A stretch of DNA of 64,000 nt, from positions 62,001 to 126,000 of the forward strand of contig JAGXAB010000007.1 of assembly GCA_018971775.1 (NCBI GenBank), written 5' to 3'. How positions within the stretch are numbered: the stretch's first letter is position 1; each line of letters starts with the position of its first letter. The notes beneath the pieces are model-generated. The model saw only the letters and a list, made by a program, of their open reading frames with translations. It was not told the DNA's origin and did not search any database. The DNA is from Cyanobacteria bacterium REEB67. Lineage in GTDB: Bacteria > Cyanobacteriota > Vampirovibrionia > Obscuribacterales > Obscuribacteraceae. A program made the position numbers and the translations under genes. Below, one piece after another: positions 43,259-52,679 of the stretch.

Positions 43259-45259
43259 TTACTTGCGCCCGAGAATGCGACCGTAAGCGGCGCGCATGCC
43301 CGCCCAGACAGTGACGCAGATGGCCACGAACGGGGCGAAGAGGAAACGCAGGAAGCTGAGCATGCTGGCGAAGCGCTTCCAGAAACCGGCATACAGAGTC
43401 CAGATCGCGTCGAAGACGCTCTTGAGCAGCGGCGCCAGCCAGGGCGTCAGGATGACGTTGGCCAGGCCACGCGGGACCAGGTAAACGACCGGCGCGACCA
43501 GACCGCCGACGACGGCGGCGGCGCAAACGCCAATCACACCGGCTGCCCAGTAATTACCGGCAGCGATGCCGAGCGCCCATTGCCCGACGGCCAGGAAGGC
43601 CGCGGCCGCACTGACCAGGCTGAAGGTCTCGGCACCGTAGCGCGAGGAGAGCTTGGCGAGGAGGACGTAGACGTTGGTCGCGGCCACGGCCGTGACCAAC
43701 GCCTTGAGCCAGAAAGCCATCCCAACCGTACCGATGGTCGTCCAGTAGAGAGCAGGAGCACCCTGGAAGACGGCCGCACCGATCATGGCCAGCAGGAAGA
43801 GATGACCGAACATGCCCGAATAGGCGCTGCTGTCATCGAAAGCGTCACGCTGCAGCTTGCGCAGGCGGTCGCCGACAACCTTGTAGGCCTTGTCGGCGGC
43901 GGCGCTGGCGGCAAGCAGTGCCGGACCGACGCTGGGCGCCACCGGCCTGGTGACGAAACGCAGGGCCAGATAGGCGAAGGGGTAGAAAACCAGGCCGACG
44001 AAAAAGGCGATGCCGACCCCGAAGGCGTAGTGCAGGAAGTCAGAGGACGTGACTGCCGCCGGAGCGAAATAGTAGGCCAGCACACCGGAACCGACCGCGG
44101 TGCCGACGCCGAAGAGCGGAGTGACGCGGCGAGTGCCGGTCAGATCCTTGGGGTTGGAAGCGTAGCTGAAAAGGGCCACGACAGCGGCGACAGCGTACAT
44201 AGCGACCGCCGGCAGGTGGATGGCGGCAGCGACGAAGTAGGCGATCAGTCCTTCGCAGAGGGCCACGCAGATGTTGGCCACCTGGGCGAAGAAGAGCGCG
44301 TAGTCCTTGTCCTCCTCGGAGTCATAGGCCGCGTCCAGCAGCTTTTTCCAGCCCTTGAGGAAGGCTTCCATCAGACCGCCCTGCAGGATGGCGATAGCCG
44401 AAGGCAGCACGTAAGCCAGCGACGCCACGAAAACGCCGAGAGCGACCGGCGCCTGAGCGAAGAGCGAGAGCGCGCCGAAGAAAGCGAGTTTGGACACGCC
44501 ATAGGTGATGGCGGCGCTATAGACGACGGCGGTGAAGGATTCTTCCTCCTTCTTGTCCTGACCGTACTCGATGTACTGCAAGAGGAAGCCGCTCGAAAGC
44601 ACCAGAGCAGTCAAGGCTAGGGCGCCGGCGACGATCTGCGAGAGGAAGACGCCGCTGAGCAGCGGCAGCACACCGAAGACCGGCACGAGCGGACTGACCA
44701 CGCTGAAGACGAGGTAAAAAGCAGCCAGACCAGCGGCCAGAGCGCCCAGTCCGAGCACACCGGTGAGAGCCTTCAGGCCCCACTTGCGACCGGACTTGGT
44801 CTTGCCTTCGGCAACCGACCAGAGCGCATCGGCACCCGGCAGGTGACGCACAGCGCCGACCAGGGCAGAACTCAACGGTTGGACGACATTTTCTGCCACC
44901 TTGCGGTTGAGCTTGAAAATCTTGTCGACCAGGTCCCAGATGGGTTTGAAGACCACCAGGTAAAGGGCCGGCCAGACGATACCGCCGACGATGGCGGCGC
45001 TGAGAGCACCGGCCAAAATCCAGACGGGCCAGCTGAAGTTATAGGTCCAGCCGACGACATCGGCAACGAAATAGGCGCCGTAAGCGGTGACCGGCAGGCC
45101 GGTAAGCGAGACCAGCAGGCCGCGCACGAAGCTGCCCTGATAAGTCTTCTTGGTCAGATACTTGCCGGCTTCCCAGAAGGGCATGAACAGACCGGCGCAG
45201 ACATAGAGGAAAACGTTGAACAGGAGCGAGAAGGGATTCTTGCTCTTTGCGTTTGGCAT
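43259..45259 (-). CDS. 666-residue polytopic membrane protein of unknown function
   Basis: Start ATG 45259 with AAGGACTTCAT upstream; the open frame runs on to 45370 but that part is non-hydrophobic. A dozen or more TM helices are evident (for example LLFNVFLYVCAGLFMPFW, GLLVSLTGLPVTAYGAYFV, VFGVLPLLSGVFLSQIVAGA and near the end WYLIV-type helices before RILGRK). Gly/Ala/Val-rich with a repeated pattern of long helices and short loops, which could be an internal duplication. No transporter family is recognised. Its 3' end abuts the ADP-ribosylglycohydrolase fragment. Confidence 0.75.
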   Translation of the reverse strand: MPNAKSKNPFSLLFNVFLYVCAGLFMPFWEAGKYLTKKTYQGSFVRGLLVSLTGLPVTAYGAYFVADVVGWTYNFSWPVWILAGALSAAIVGGIVWPALYLVVFKPIWDLVDKIFKLNRKVAENVVQPLSSALVGAVRHLPGADALWSVAEGKTKSGRKWGLKALTGVLGLGALAAGLAAFYLVFSVVSPLVPVFGVLPLLSGVFLSQIVAGALALTALVLSSGFLLQYIEYGQDKKEEESFTAVVYSAAITYGVSKLAFFGALSLFAQAPVALGVFVASLAYVLPSAIAILQGGLMEAFLKGWKKLLDAAYDSEEDKDYALFFAQVANICVALCEGLIAYFVAAAIHLPAVAMYAVAAVVALFSYASNPKDLTGTRRVTPLFGVGTAVGSGVLAYYFAPAAVTSSDFLHYAFGVGIAFFVGLVFYPFAYLALRFVTRPVAPSVGPALLAASAAADKAYKVVGDRLRKLQRDAFDDSSAYSGMFGHLFLLAMIGAAVFQGAPALYWTTIGTVGMAFWLKALVTAVAATNVYVLLAKLSSRYGAETFSLVSAAAAFLAVGQWALGIAAGNYWAAGVIGVCAAAVVGGLVAPVVYLVPRGLANVILTPWLAPLLKSVFDAIWTLYAGFWKRFASMLSFLRFLFAPFVAICVTVWAGMRAAYGRILGRK

Positions 45260-45458
45260 ATGAAGTCCTTGGATCCAGAGTGAAGGTGAGCACACTGAGG
45301 CCACAGCAGATGCATCCAAACTGTCGCGCCACTTCGACCGCTCACTACCAACCCCAGACTGGAGCAGCAATGGTCGAAGGTCTCAGGGCGGGCGCAGAGG
45401 AGAGGATGTTTGCCGGTGGTAGTAGCTCGTGAATTTGAAGGGATTGGTAGATGTCAGA

Positions 45459-45520
45459 AGCTTATAAATTACAGGCGCCCGAGATCGACCACTGTTAAGA
45501 AATGGGCCGATTTATAAGCT
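45459..45520. repeat. 11-bp inverted repeat upstream of the membrane protein gene
   Basis: AGCTTATAAAT (45459-45469) and ATTTATAAGCT (45510-45520) are exact inverses 40 nt apart. The TATAAA/TTTATA core could serve as -10 elements or as a dimeric repressor site, 200-260 nt before the minus-strand start. Confidence 0.55.
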
Positions 45521-45664
45521 CATGATCGAACGATTAAGCAGTGCTTTAAGGTCCTGTCTCCACTCTAACAATGCCACCCAGGCTTCGCGCGGCTAGCGCA
45601 ATGTGCTGATTAAGGACCGATCAGGACGGACTGGCGTGATTTACCGCCGGGGCAAAAGACAAAC

Positions 45665-45693
45665 AAAAAGGCCCCGCCGGGCGGAGCCTTTTT
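45665..45693 (-). terminator. terminator after the small 45726 ORF
   Basis: AAAAAGGC and GCCTTTTT flank CCCGCC/GGGCGG with small mismatches. It reads as a terminator on the minus strand for the small ORF, and works in the plus direction as well. Confidence 0.8.
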
Positions 45694-45725
45694 ACTAATG
45701 ACGATCTATGAAAACGACCTGTTAA

Positions 45726-45932
45726 CTATGCCAACTCATCTGACTGAGCCGGATCCTGCTGTGCGCTCTTCTGTTGATTTGGCTTCCAGCCCACTTCGCA
45801 AACGCCTTTGGCGCAGCGAGCTTCACCGGAGGTCAACGTTGTGGTCGATCTGGACTCGTATGAACCTGCTTTTACGAGTCTTTCTGGTTTGCCCTGATTG
45901 AACATGAAGTGCCCGAGGGATTCCGAGTTCAT
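45726..45932 (-). CDS. small 68-residue hydrophilic protein
   Basis: A short minus-strand ORF with a textbook AGGAG six nt before ATG 45932 and a terminator 33 nt past its stop, both of which support expression. The peptide is hydrophilic, Ser/Gln-rich, with two Cys in a GEARCAKGVCEVGWKP segment, and no recognised family. It could be a small regulator or a metal-binding peptide. It is not antisense to another gene. Confidence 0.55.
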   Translation of the reverse strand: MNSESLGHFMFNQGKPERLVKAGSYESRSTTTLTSGEARCAKGVCEVGWKPNQQKSAQQDPAQSDELA

Positions 45933-46200
45933 GGATTGCTCCTACTAGCCTCAAATATGAGGGGTCGTGTTTGTGGGATACCGATTGTGCCTGTCAGTCC
46001 GGAATAGTAGCAGTACCCAAGTGCATGTGAATACAATATTCATCTTTTATCAGACGGCCCGACAAGAAATATCGATCGGGAAACAGGCTGCCTCTCTATA
46101 TTTTCAAGTTTTAGCCGCGGCGCGGTCCAGCAAATGCCAGACAATAGCTGATAAAATTCTAGTGTAGATCTTGTTACTTTCGCGTCCCGGGCCTCTTATC

Positions 46201-46713
46201 GTGTCATTGATTTCAGTAAACACGCTCGTCCATTGCCCGCTCTGCGCGAGCACCCTCAAAGTTGTCGACCTTGGTGGCAAAGACAGGCTGGCCTGCGGCA
46301 TTTGCGAGTTTGTCCACTGGAACAATCCGAAGCCCGTAACCGCCACGTTGGTTACCACCGACAATGGCCTCGTACTTGTCCAGCGCAAATTCGAGCCTTT
46401 CATCGGCGGTTGGTGCCTGCCTGGTGGTTTCATCGAAGACAGCGAACATCCGGCCGAATCGGCCGCACGCGAAGTGCTCGAAGAGACCGGCCTGGAAGTG
46501 GAAATTACCAAACTGATCAGCGCTACTGCCCCCGGCCGTGGTATCAATGTCGTCATCCTTTTTTACCTGGCCCGTCAGACAGGCGGAGAGCTGATCGCCG
46601 GCGACGATGCTTCCGCTGCCGGAGCTTTTCACCAGGATAATTTGCCGGATATTTGCTTCGATCTGCACAGGCAGATGGTGGCACAATATTTTCAAGCGGA
46701 CGGGAAACTTTAG
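46201..46713 (+). CDS. NUDIX hydrolase with N-terminal zinc ribbon
   Basis: About 170 residues from GTG 46201 (a TTG at 46171 would be an alternative). Two CxxC pairs (HCPLC and ACGIC, residues about 13-32) form a small zinc ribbon of the NADH pyrophosphatase/NUDIX type. The NUDIX box is complete: G-x5-E-x7-REVLEETGL, with GGFIEDSEHPAESAAREVLEETGLEVE at about residues 76-102. Acts in the cytoplasm on a nucleoside-diphosphate-linked substrate. Convergent with the PH-like membrane protein gene; only 22 nt separate the stops. Confidence 0.9.
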   Translation: MSLISVNTLVHCPLCASTLKVVDLGGKDRLACGICEFVHWNNPKPVTATLVTTDNGLVLVQRKFEPFIGGWCLPGGFIEDSEHPAESAAREVLEETGLEVEITKLISATAPGRGINVVILFYLARQTGGELIAGDDASAAGAFHQDNLPDICFDLHRQMVAQYFQADGKL

Positions 46714-46735
46714 ATTATTGGTCAGAACTGTCGTG

Positions 46736-47635
46736 TCAGGCAATGGCCTTGACCATGCGCTCTTTAATACCGTCCGATAGTTCATCGGCCGAATCCATAC
46801 CATTGCCGACCAGATAGCTGCCCTTTTTAGTGTGCAGCATAAAACCCTCGGGCAGGAGAGGGAAAGGCTCTTTTATGGCGCTCACATCGCTCCAGAGCAC
46901 TTTTCTTTCAAAGAAAAAAGTCTGCACCGTCAGTGCCTCGGCGCCAAGCTCGATCGAGCGCGGCATCAATGCCACGACAACCGACCGCCAGAGCAAAATA
47001 GCACTGATGATTACGGCAAAAACAGCGACGAGTGCCTCGTCTGCCGCACTGATGCCGGCGCTGCCCGAATGATAGAGCGATATGGCAAAAAACCAGACGA
47101 CGCCGATAAAAACCAGTCCGGCTACCGATTGTGCCACCTGAAAAATGAGCGACACCGGGTCTTGTTTAAAGCGGCGCCCAAGCAGGGATTTCTTCCCACT
47201 CACACCGCTCGGCATGCGCTGGCGAATCAGCTCGACGAGCTCTTCGCAATTTTTTAACCAGATCGGGAAAGTCAGATCGCCGCCCTGGTATTGCACGACA
47301 TAACGGATCCAGTTCCAGTTACTGCGCCGACTCAGACCGGCTATATCGGCAATCAGACAGCTATGCTTGCGAAAGAGCGAATGAGTCGCTAGCTCATCGT
47401 CGGTAACTGTGACTTTGAATGTGATAAAGCCGTAAACCGGCAGCAGGACCAGTCCGATTAGCCCAAGAACAGACACAATCAGCTTGTAAGTCCAGGACAT
47501 CGCCCAGAACTTACCCAATACGATCAGCACCAGAGGTAGTGCCAGAAGTATGGCAAATACCGAGGCTTCGGCGCACATGCGAGCGGCCACCATGTGCTTC
47601 AAGCGATATGTTTTGATACTGGCTTTGTCGATCAT
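46736..47635 (-). CDS. membrane protein with two PH-like (bPH) domains
   Basis: A 299-residue protein built as a repeat: a two-helix TM hairpin (VFAILLALPLVLIVLGKFW..LIVSVLGLIGLVLLPVYGF) leads into a beta-rich PH-like domain (FKVTVTDDELATHSLFRKHSC..), and a second hairpin (AQSVAGLVFIGVVWFFAISLY, VAVFAVIISAILLWRSVVVA) leads into a second one (IELGAEALTVQTFFFERKVLWSDVSAI). This resembles YdbS/YdbT-like bacterial PH proteins. Role unknown. The start at 47635 has no strong SD visible. Confidence 0.75.
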   Translation of the reverse strand: MIDKASIKTYRLKHMVAARMCAEASVFAILLALPLVLIVLGKFWAMSWTYKLIVSVLGLIGLVLLPVYGFITFKVTVTDDELATHSLFRKHSCLIADIAGLSRRSNWNWIRYVVQYQGGDLTFPIWLKNCEELVELIRQRMPSGVSGKKSLLGRRFKQDPVSLIFQVAQSVAGLVFIGVVWFFAISLYHSGSAGISAADEALVAVFAVIISAILLWRSVVVALMPRSIELGAEALTVQTFFFERKVLWSDVSAIKEPFPLLPEGFMLHTKKGSYLVGNGMDSADELSDGIKERMVKAIA

Positions 47636-47931
47636 TGACTACGTACTACTTTGATTGGGACGGCACCTTGACTAGCCGAGCTTCGCCATTGATGGCCTGG
47701 AAAAGAAGAAAACCAGGGTGTGGGCAGAGAGCTGAAAGAACACTGGCGGGAAAGAGCAAAGCGGTCGCGGCCATTTAATTTAGATTTACATATTAGCTTA
47801 GTCTTGAGCTTTGGTAAGCGAGCTTTATAGGCTGAGGATCTTGCCGTTTCCCAATCTCTTCATCTCAGGTACAGATCTCTTTTTTAAAAGCCTTTCTGTT
47901 TTTCCATAAAAACACCTGAAAAGGACCGTCT
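47636..47931. other. intergenic region between divergent genes
   Basis: A 296-nt stretch that must hold promoters for the PH-like gene and the fumarase operon. Nothing else is seen. Confidence 0.4.
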
Positions 47932-49368
47932 ATGACAAGTAATCACTCCTTCCGAGTCGAGCGCGACTCTATGGGGGAGGTACTGGTAGCCAATCACTGC
48001 TATTGGGGAGCCAGCACCCAACGCGCCATCGCCAATTTTCCGGTCTCCAGCCTGCGCTTCAACCGAGCCTTCATCCGCGCTCTGGCACTGATCAAGCTGG
48101 CCGCCGCCACCGTCAATCTCAAGCAGGGTATCTTGCCGCCGCATATCGCCAAGGCCATTATCCAGGCCAGCCGTGAAGCAGCCGAAGGCAGATTCGACCA
48201 GCACTTCGTCGTCGATATCTTCCAGACCGGCTCCGGTACTTCGACGAACATGAACGCCAACGAAGTAATCGCCGTGCGTTGCCGCGAATTGCTCGGCAAA
48301 TCAATCATCAGCGGAGCCGGCTCGGCCACTGAAAAAGCGATTGTTCATCCGAACGACCATGTCAACTACGGCCAGTCTTCCAACGACGTCATCCCGACGG
48401 CCATGCATGTCGCCGCTCTGAGCGAGATCAATACCAGACTATTGCCGGCTCTGGAAAAACTGAGCAGCAGCCTTGGCCGGAAAGCGCGGCAATTTCGCAC
48501 CGTCATCAAAACCGGACGCACCCATCTTCAAGATGCCACACCGGTCACTCTCGGTCAGGAATTTAGCGGCTATAAGGCGCAAATCAACGCCGCCCGCAGA
48601 GCCTGTAAAGCCGCATCCAATCGTCTGAGCAAGGTCGCTCTCGGCGGTACCGCTGTCGGCACGGGCATCAATACCGAACAGGGCTTTGCTGCAGAAACGT
48701 TGACCGTCCTCTCGGGCGAGCTTGGTTTCAGCGTGCGCGAAGCGGACAATCATTTTGCCGCCCAGGCCAGCATCGACGACGTCGTTGCCGTCAGCGCCAC
48801 CCTCAAGAGCCTGGCCATCGCCCTCACCAAGATCGGAAATGACCTGCGCTGGATGGCGAGCGGTCCGCGTGCCGGTCTTGGCGAGATCGTCCTGCCCGAC
48901 CTGCAACCAGGCAGCTCGATCATGCCCGGCAAAGTCAATCCGGTCGCCCTCGAATCGCTCCTCATGGTCTGCGCCCGCGTCATCGGCAACGATGCCACGA
49001 TTGCCATGGCCGGCGCTTCGGGCAATTTCGAATTGAACGTCATGCTGCCGGTGAGCGCCTTTGCCCTGCTCGAGTCGATCGAAATCCTCGCCAGCTCAAT
49101 AGCTAATCTCAGCGAGAAGTGCATCGACGGCCTCACTGCCACGGCGACCGGTCCGGCTCTTGTTGCCCGTTCGATTGCGCTGTGCACAGCACTGGCCCCG
49201 GTGATCGGCTATGACCTGGCAGCAAAAATCGCCAAGGAAGCAGGCACCACCGGTGAGACCATTTACGATGTTGCTCGCCGCCAGTCCGCACTGACACTGA
49301 GCGACGCCGAATTGAAGCGCATCCTCAACCCCATCGTTATGACCCGCCCGGCCAAAAAGCCGCGCTGA
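47932..49368 (+). CDS. fumC: class II fumarate hydratase
   Basis: A 478-residue FumC-type enzyme that converts fumarate and malate in the TCA cycle. Family motifs in order: GSGTSTNMNANEVIA (region A), HPNDHVNYGQSSNDVIPTAMH (region B, split here around residue 140), GRTHLQDATPVTLGQEFSGY, GGTAVGTGINTEQGFA and the active loop GSSIMPGKVNP. VCARVIGNDATIAMAGASGNFELNVMLPV matches fumarases rather than aspartases. It begins an apparent operon with an unknown 162-residue protein (25 nt) and a debranching-type glucosidase (49 nt). Confidence 0.95.
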   Translation: MTSNHSFRVERDSMGEVLVANHCYWGASTQRAIANFPVSSLRFNRAFIRALALIKLAAATVNLKQGILPPHIAKAIIQASREAAEGRFDQHFVVDIFQTGSGTSTNMNANEVIAVRCRELLGKSIISGAGSATEKAIVHPNDHVNYGQSSNDVIPTAMHVAALSEINTRLLPALEKLSSSLGRKARQFRTVIKTGRTHLQDATPVTLGQEFSGYKAQINAARRACKAASNRLSKVALGGTAVGTGINTEQGFAAETLTVLSGELGFSVREADNHFAAQASIDDVVAVSATLKSLAIALTKIGNDLRWMASGPRAGLGEIVLPDLQPGSSIMPGKVNPVALESLLMVCARVIGNDATIAMAGASGNFELNVMLPVSAFALLESIEILASSIANLSEKCIDGLTATATGPALVARSIALCTALAPVIGYDLAAKIAKEAGTTGETIYDVARRQSALTLSDAELKRILNPIVMTRPAKKPR

Positions 49369-49393
49369 ACCCGCAAACTTTCGGAGAAATAGC

Positions 49394-49882
49394 ATGCTCA
49401 AGACCCTTGGCCAGGGCGTTGTTCTCAACGCCCTGATTGAAGCCGGCTTTACCGCCTCTTCCCACGACTTCGACTTCGTCCGGCTCTTCAAGAACCGCTC
49501 TTCCCGAGCCGGCCGCTATGACACCATCGATGGCGCCGAAGCGCGCGTCATCGCCGCCGAGGTCACCTGCGGCGTCAACTTCGGCAACACCTACGAGCTC
49601 GTCTACAGCGAGGAGCGTCCGGAATCGGAGCGCTTGAACGAATTTGCCGAACTGCCAGAGGATCTCGCCGCCCTCGTGATCGCCCTCACCGAGCGGGGCG
49701 GCTGCAAATTTGTCGTCACCCCACCCTACTGGAAGGGCTCGCTCTGCTTCGAGCGCATCGACCACTTCAAGCTCGGCACGCCGCACGGCGGCCCCGCCCC
49801 GTCGACATTCCAGCATCTGGCCACCAAGGTCAACGTCCGCGTGGCGATTTCGACAAACGGCTACATGCCGCGCCCGCACTGA
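49394..49882 (+). CDS. uncharacterised 162-residue protein
   Basis: A soluble protein with ATG 49394 and a CGGAGAA before it. Strand-rich blocks (ARVIAAEVTCGVNFGNTYELVYS, CKFVVTPPYWKGSLCFERIDH) and helices suggest a compact alpha/beta domain. No motif recognised. It sits between fumC and the glucosidase with short gaps, so it is probably in one operon with them. Confidence 0.65.
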   Translation: MLKTLGQGVVLNALIEAGFTASSHDFDFVRLFKNRSSRAGRYDTIDGAEARVIAAEVTCGVNFGNTYELVYSEERPESERLNEFAELPEDLAALVIALTERGGCKFVVTPPYWKGSLCFERIDHFKLGTPHGGPAPSTFQHLATKVNVRVAISTNGYMPRPH

Positions 49883-49931
49883 TTTTTCTTTTTCCCAATC
49901 AGGGAAATGTCTCTTACCGGGAGTACAGCAA

Positions 49932-52223
49932 ATGTACCCAAATCTTAGCCTCGAACAGGCCCCGATCGACCGCACCATGGATCAGACGCAAAGGCGTCTG
50001 GTGCTCAAGCATCAGGGTCAGTTTCTGCTGCTCGATCTGAGCGGCGGCATGCGCGACAAGAACGGCGCCGGCCTGGGGTTTTATGTAAACGATACACGCT
50101 TCCTCAATCGCTGGGAGATGACAGTTGGCGGTCAGCCACTGCATTTCCTCACGGCCGATGTCGAAGAAGGATTCGCCGGTCATCTGCACTACTCGAACAA
50201 GGCTTCCGGCCAGGCGGTCGAAGACCCGGTCAACATCGCGGTCAAGGCGGACAGCTTGTCGATCAAGCGCGAGATCGTCGTCGACGAGAAGCCCCTCGTC
50301 AGCGAAACGATCACGGTGCAAAACCACAGCAACAAGCCGATCAGCACCTTGCTAAGCCTGGCTTACGCTGCTGATTTCGCCGATATGTTCGAAGTGCGCG
50401 GCGACGTGCGCAAGCAACGCGGCCATCTGCTGCCTACCCGCCTCAAGCAGGGTAAGCTCAGGAAAGACGGCAGCAGGGCAAGTCCTTCGGTGATCCTGGC
50501 CTACCTCGGCCTCGACAATATCCTGCGCCGCACGCGCATTTCATTTAACGGGACGGGCGTAGGCAAAGGCATCAATCCGGACATCCTGACAAAGAAACAG
50601 GCCTCCTTCAAGATTGAACTGGCACCCCAGCAGAGCGTGCAGATAAATTGCCGCATCACGGTTTCGGAAAAGGCCGTCAACAAGCTCATCCTCGATCACG
50701 ATCGACCGGTGCGCAATCACGGCCAACGTTTCGACTTCGCCAAACTGAGCACGAAATATCCGCTTGCCCGCGCTCGTCTCGCTTACGAAAACTGGAGCGC
50801 CAGCAACGCTCGGATCACCACCAACAACGCCGACTTCAACCGTCTGCTCGAACGCTCCTACCGCGACATCTATCTGCTCCGTCAGACTACGGCCAGGGGC
50901 AATGCCGTCGCCGCGGGCGTGCCCTGGTTTGCCGTGCCTTTCGGTCGAGACAGCCTGATTACCGGCCTGCAGACACTGCATTTCATGCCCCAGCTCAGCC
51001 GTGATGTGCTGGCCTTTCTGGCCGCCTATCAGGGCCAACACTATGACGAAGCCACCTGCGAAAAGCCGGGTCGGATCATGCATGAGCTGCGGCCGGGTGA
51101 GATGGCGGCTCTGTCCGAGATTCCCTTCCGCCCCTACTACGGCACGGTCGACGCCACTCAGCTCTGGCTCATGCTCTTCGCGCGTTATGTCAACTGGAGC
51201 GGCGACCTCGATTTTGCCCGCAAGCTCTGGCCAAACGTCATGGCCGCCCTCGGCTATCTCGACCGTGAGCGCCCGGCCCATGTCCGCGACGTTTCGGCGC
51301 AATTCTTCAGCTATGGCGGCGGCAGCGCCCTTTCCAATCAAGGCTGGAAGGATTCGGGCAATTGCATCGTCTACAAAAACGGTGAGCTTGCCCGCGGACC
51401 GATCGCCGTCTGCGAAGCTCAGGGCTATGCCTATGCGGCCTGGAATGAGGTATCGGCAATTGCCGCTCGCCTCGGCCACGTGCGCACAGCGAGCCGTCTG
51501 GCGAAATACGCGTCCGACTTGAAGAAGGTCTTCAACAAGGCTTTCTGGATGGAGAGCGACAACATGGTCGCCCTCGCCCTCGACGGCACAGGCCGGCACT
51601 GCGACGTCGTCGCCTCGAACGCCGGTCATCTTCTCGGCACCGGCATTTTGCCGCCGGAGCGCGAGAAAATCGTCAGCGACCGTCTGATGAAGCCGGACAT
51701 GTTCAGCGGTTGGGGCATCCGCACTCTGGCTGCCAGCGAAACCGCCTACCAGCCGATGGACTACCAGGTCGGCGCAGTCTGGCCACACGACAACGGCATC
51801 ATCGCCCACGGCATGAGCCGCATCGGCGAAAGCGAAAGTGCCCATGCCGTCGTCAAAGCGATGCTGGATGTGGCCACCAGCCAGAGCGACATGCGCTTGC
51901 CCGAGCTTTTCGCCGGCTTCGAGCGCAACGCGGCGGCACAACCGGTGCCTTATCAGGTCGCCTGCGTGCCCCAATTGTGGGCAGCCGGTTGCGCCTTCCA
52001 CATGACCTCGGGCATGCTTGGTGTGAGTTTTGACTCCGCCGTCAATACTCTCACCATCGTCCGACCAGCACTGCCTGAGTGGATGAGCGAGGTGGCAGTG
52101 AAGGGCTTGAGGCTCGGAAGCGCTGAGGTCGATCTGTACTTCAAACGAAATGTCACCAGCGGCGCCACCACTGTCGAAATCAGCCGCGTGCGTGGAAACG
52201 TGCGATGCCTGGTCGAATATTGA
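49932..52223 (+). CDS. amylo-alpha-1,6-glucosidase-type glycogen-debranching protein
   Basis: About 763 residues from ATG 49932 (GGGAG upstream); a long in-frame extension to 49710 is out of context. The N-terminal domain (about 1-300) is the GDE_N type (LLLDLSGGMRDKNGAGLGFYVNDTRFLNRW, FLTADVEEGFAGHL). The C-terminal half is an (alpha/alpha)6 barrel of the GDE C/GH15-like type (GVPWFAVPFGRDSLITGLQTL, PFRPYYGTVDATQLWLM, QPMDYQVGAVWPHDNGIIAHG). Acts on alpha-1,6 branches of glycogen-like or trehalose-derived sugars; the exact substrate is uncertain. Terminator 105 nt beyond the stop. Confidence 0.9.
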   Translation: MYPNLSLEQAPIDRTMDQTQRRLVLKHQGQFLLLDLSGGMRDKNGAGLGFYVNDTRFLNRWEMTVGGQPLHFLTADVEEGFAGHLHYSNKASGQAVEDPVNIAVKADSLSIKREIVVDEKPLVSETITVQNHSNKPISTLLSLAYAADFADMFEVRGDVRKQRGHLLPTRLKQGKLRKDGSRASPSVILAYLGLDNILRRTRISFNGTGVGKGINPDILTKKQASFKIELAPQQSVQINCRITVSEKAVNKLILDHDRPVRNHGQRFDFAKLSTKYPLARARLAYENWSASNARITTNNADFNRLLERSYRDIYLLRQTTARGNAVAAGVPWFAVPFGRDSLITGLQTLHFMPQLSRDVLAFLAAYQGQHYDEATCEKPGRIMHELRPGEMAALSEIPFRPYYGTVDATQLWLMLFARYVNWSGDLDFARKLWPNVMAALGYLDRERPAHVRDVSAQFFSYGGGSALSNQGWKDSGNCIVYKNGELARGPIAVCEAQGYAYAAWNEVSAIAARLGHVRTASRLAKYASDLKKVFNKAFWMESDNMVALALDGTGRHCDVVASNAGHLLGTGILPPEREKIVSDRLMKPDMFSGWGIRTLAASETAYQPMDYQVGAVWPHDNGIIAHGMSRIGESESAHAVVKAMLDVATSQSDMRLPELFAGFERNAAAQPVPYQVACVPQLWAAGCAFHMTSGMLGVSFDSAVNTLTIVRPALPEWMSEVAVKGLRLGSAEVDLYFKRNVTSGATTVEISRVRGNVRCLVEY

Positions 52224-52327
52224 GAACGAAATTTAAAAACTGAATTCGCTCGGTTTAAACGGCTTCTTTGAACACTACCTTGGTTCAAGGGGCAGCTGGA
52301 ACCTTTGTAGCGACGACTCTTTCAGGG

Positions 52328-52367
52328 GAGGAAGCAAACAATAATGTTTGCTTCCTCTCTTTTTTTG
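52328..52367 (+). terminator. strong terminator of the fumC operon
   Basis: GAGGAAGCAAAC and GTTTGCTTCCTC form a perfect 12-bp stem around AATAAT, followed by TCTTTTTTT. Confidence 0.93.
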
Positions 52368-52538
52368 GCCGCGTATACGACTTAGAGTAGTATAAGAATC
52401 GAGGAGCTTCCCGGCAAACATGCCCCCTTCATGTCCAGTTGATGTCACCAACAGATCGTATCTTAATCATACGGACCGGTAACCCTCTGCTGCCCGCACG
52501 GCAGTGCTGAAAAACCGGCCCCTTGCCAAAGCCAAGTC

Positions 52539-52581
52539 AGAAAGAACGACCACTTGCCCGCCACAAGTGGTCGTTCTTTCT
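52539..52581. repeat. perfect 18-bp inverted repeat
   Basis: AGAAAGAACGACCACTTG (52539-52556) and CAAGTGGTCGTTCTTTCT (52564-52581) flank a 7-nt loop. No T-run follows. It lies 100 nt before the secreted protein gene. Confidence 0.85.
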
Positions 52582-52679
52582 GCGTTAACAAGTCCAAAAC
52601 ATCAGACCGATTGACAGGCTCTAATGTAGACGAACGCACCTTCCTTGTGCCTTTTTCTTTTACAGTGGAGCACTTTACC

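Larger units (their letters stand above)
45260..45725. other. 466-nt leader/intergenic region with inverted repeat and terminator
   Basis: An 11-bp inverted repeat is at 45459-45469/45510-45520 and a terminator at 45665-45693. The rest shows no gene; the membrane protein promoter must lie here. Confidence 0.5.
52224..52679. other. 456-nt region with terminator and 18-bp hairpin
   Basis: A terminator (52328-52367) is followed by a perfect 18-bp hairpin (52539-52581). The remaining sequence shows no gene. Confidence 0.6.

Noticed and set aside
43580-44620. 346-codon plus-strand ORF
   Set aside because: Antisense to the 666-residue membrane protein; highly acidic and repetitive as expected of an antisense frame of hydrophobic codons.
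50541-52001. 486-codon minus-strand ORF
   Set aside because: Antisense to the debranching-type glucosidase, whose motifs are clear; no start signal and no recognisable domain.
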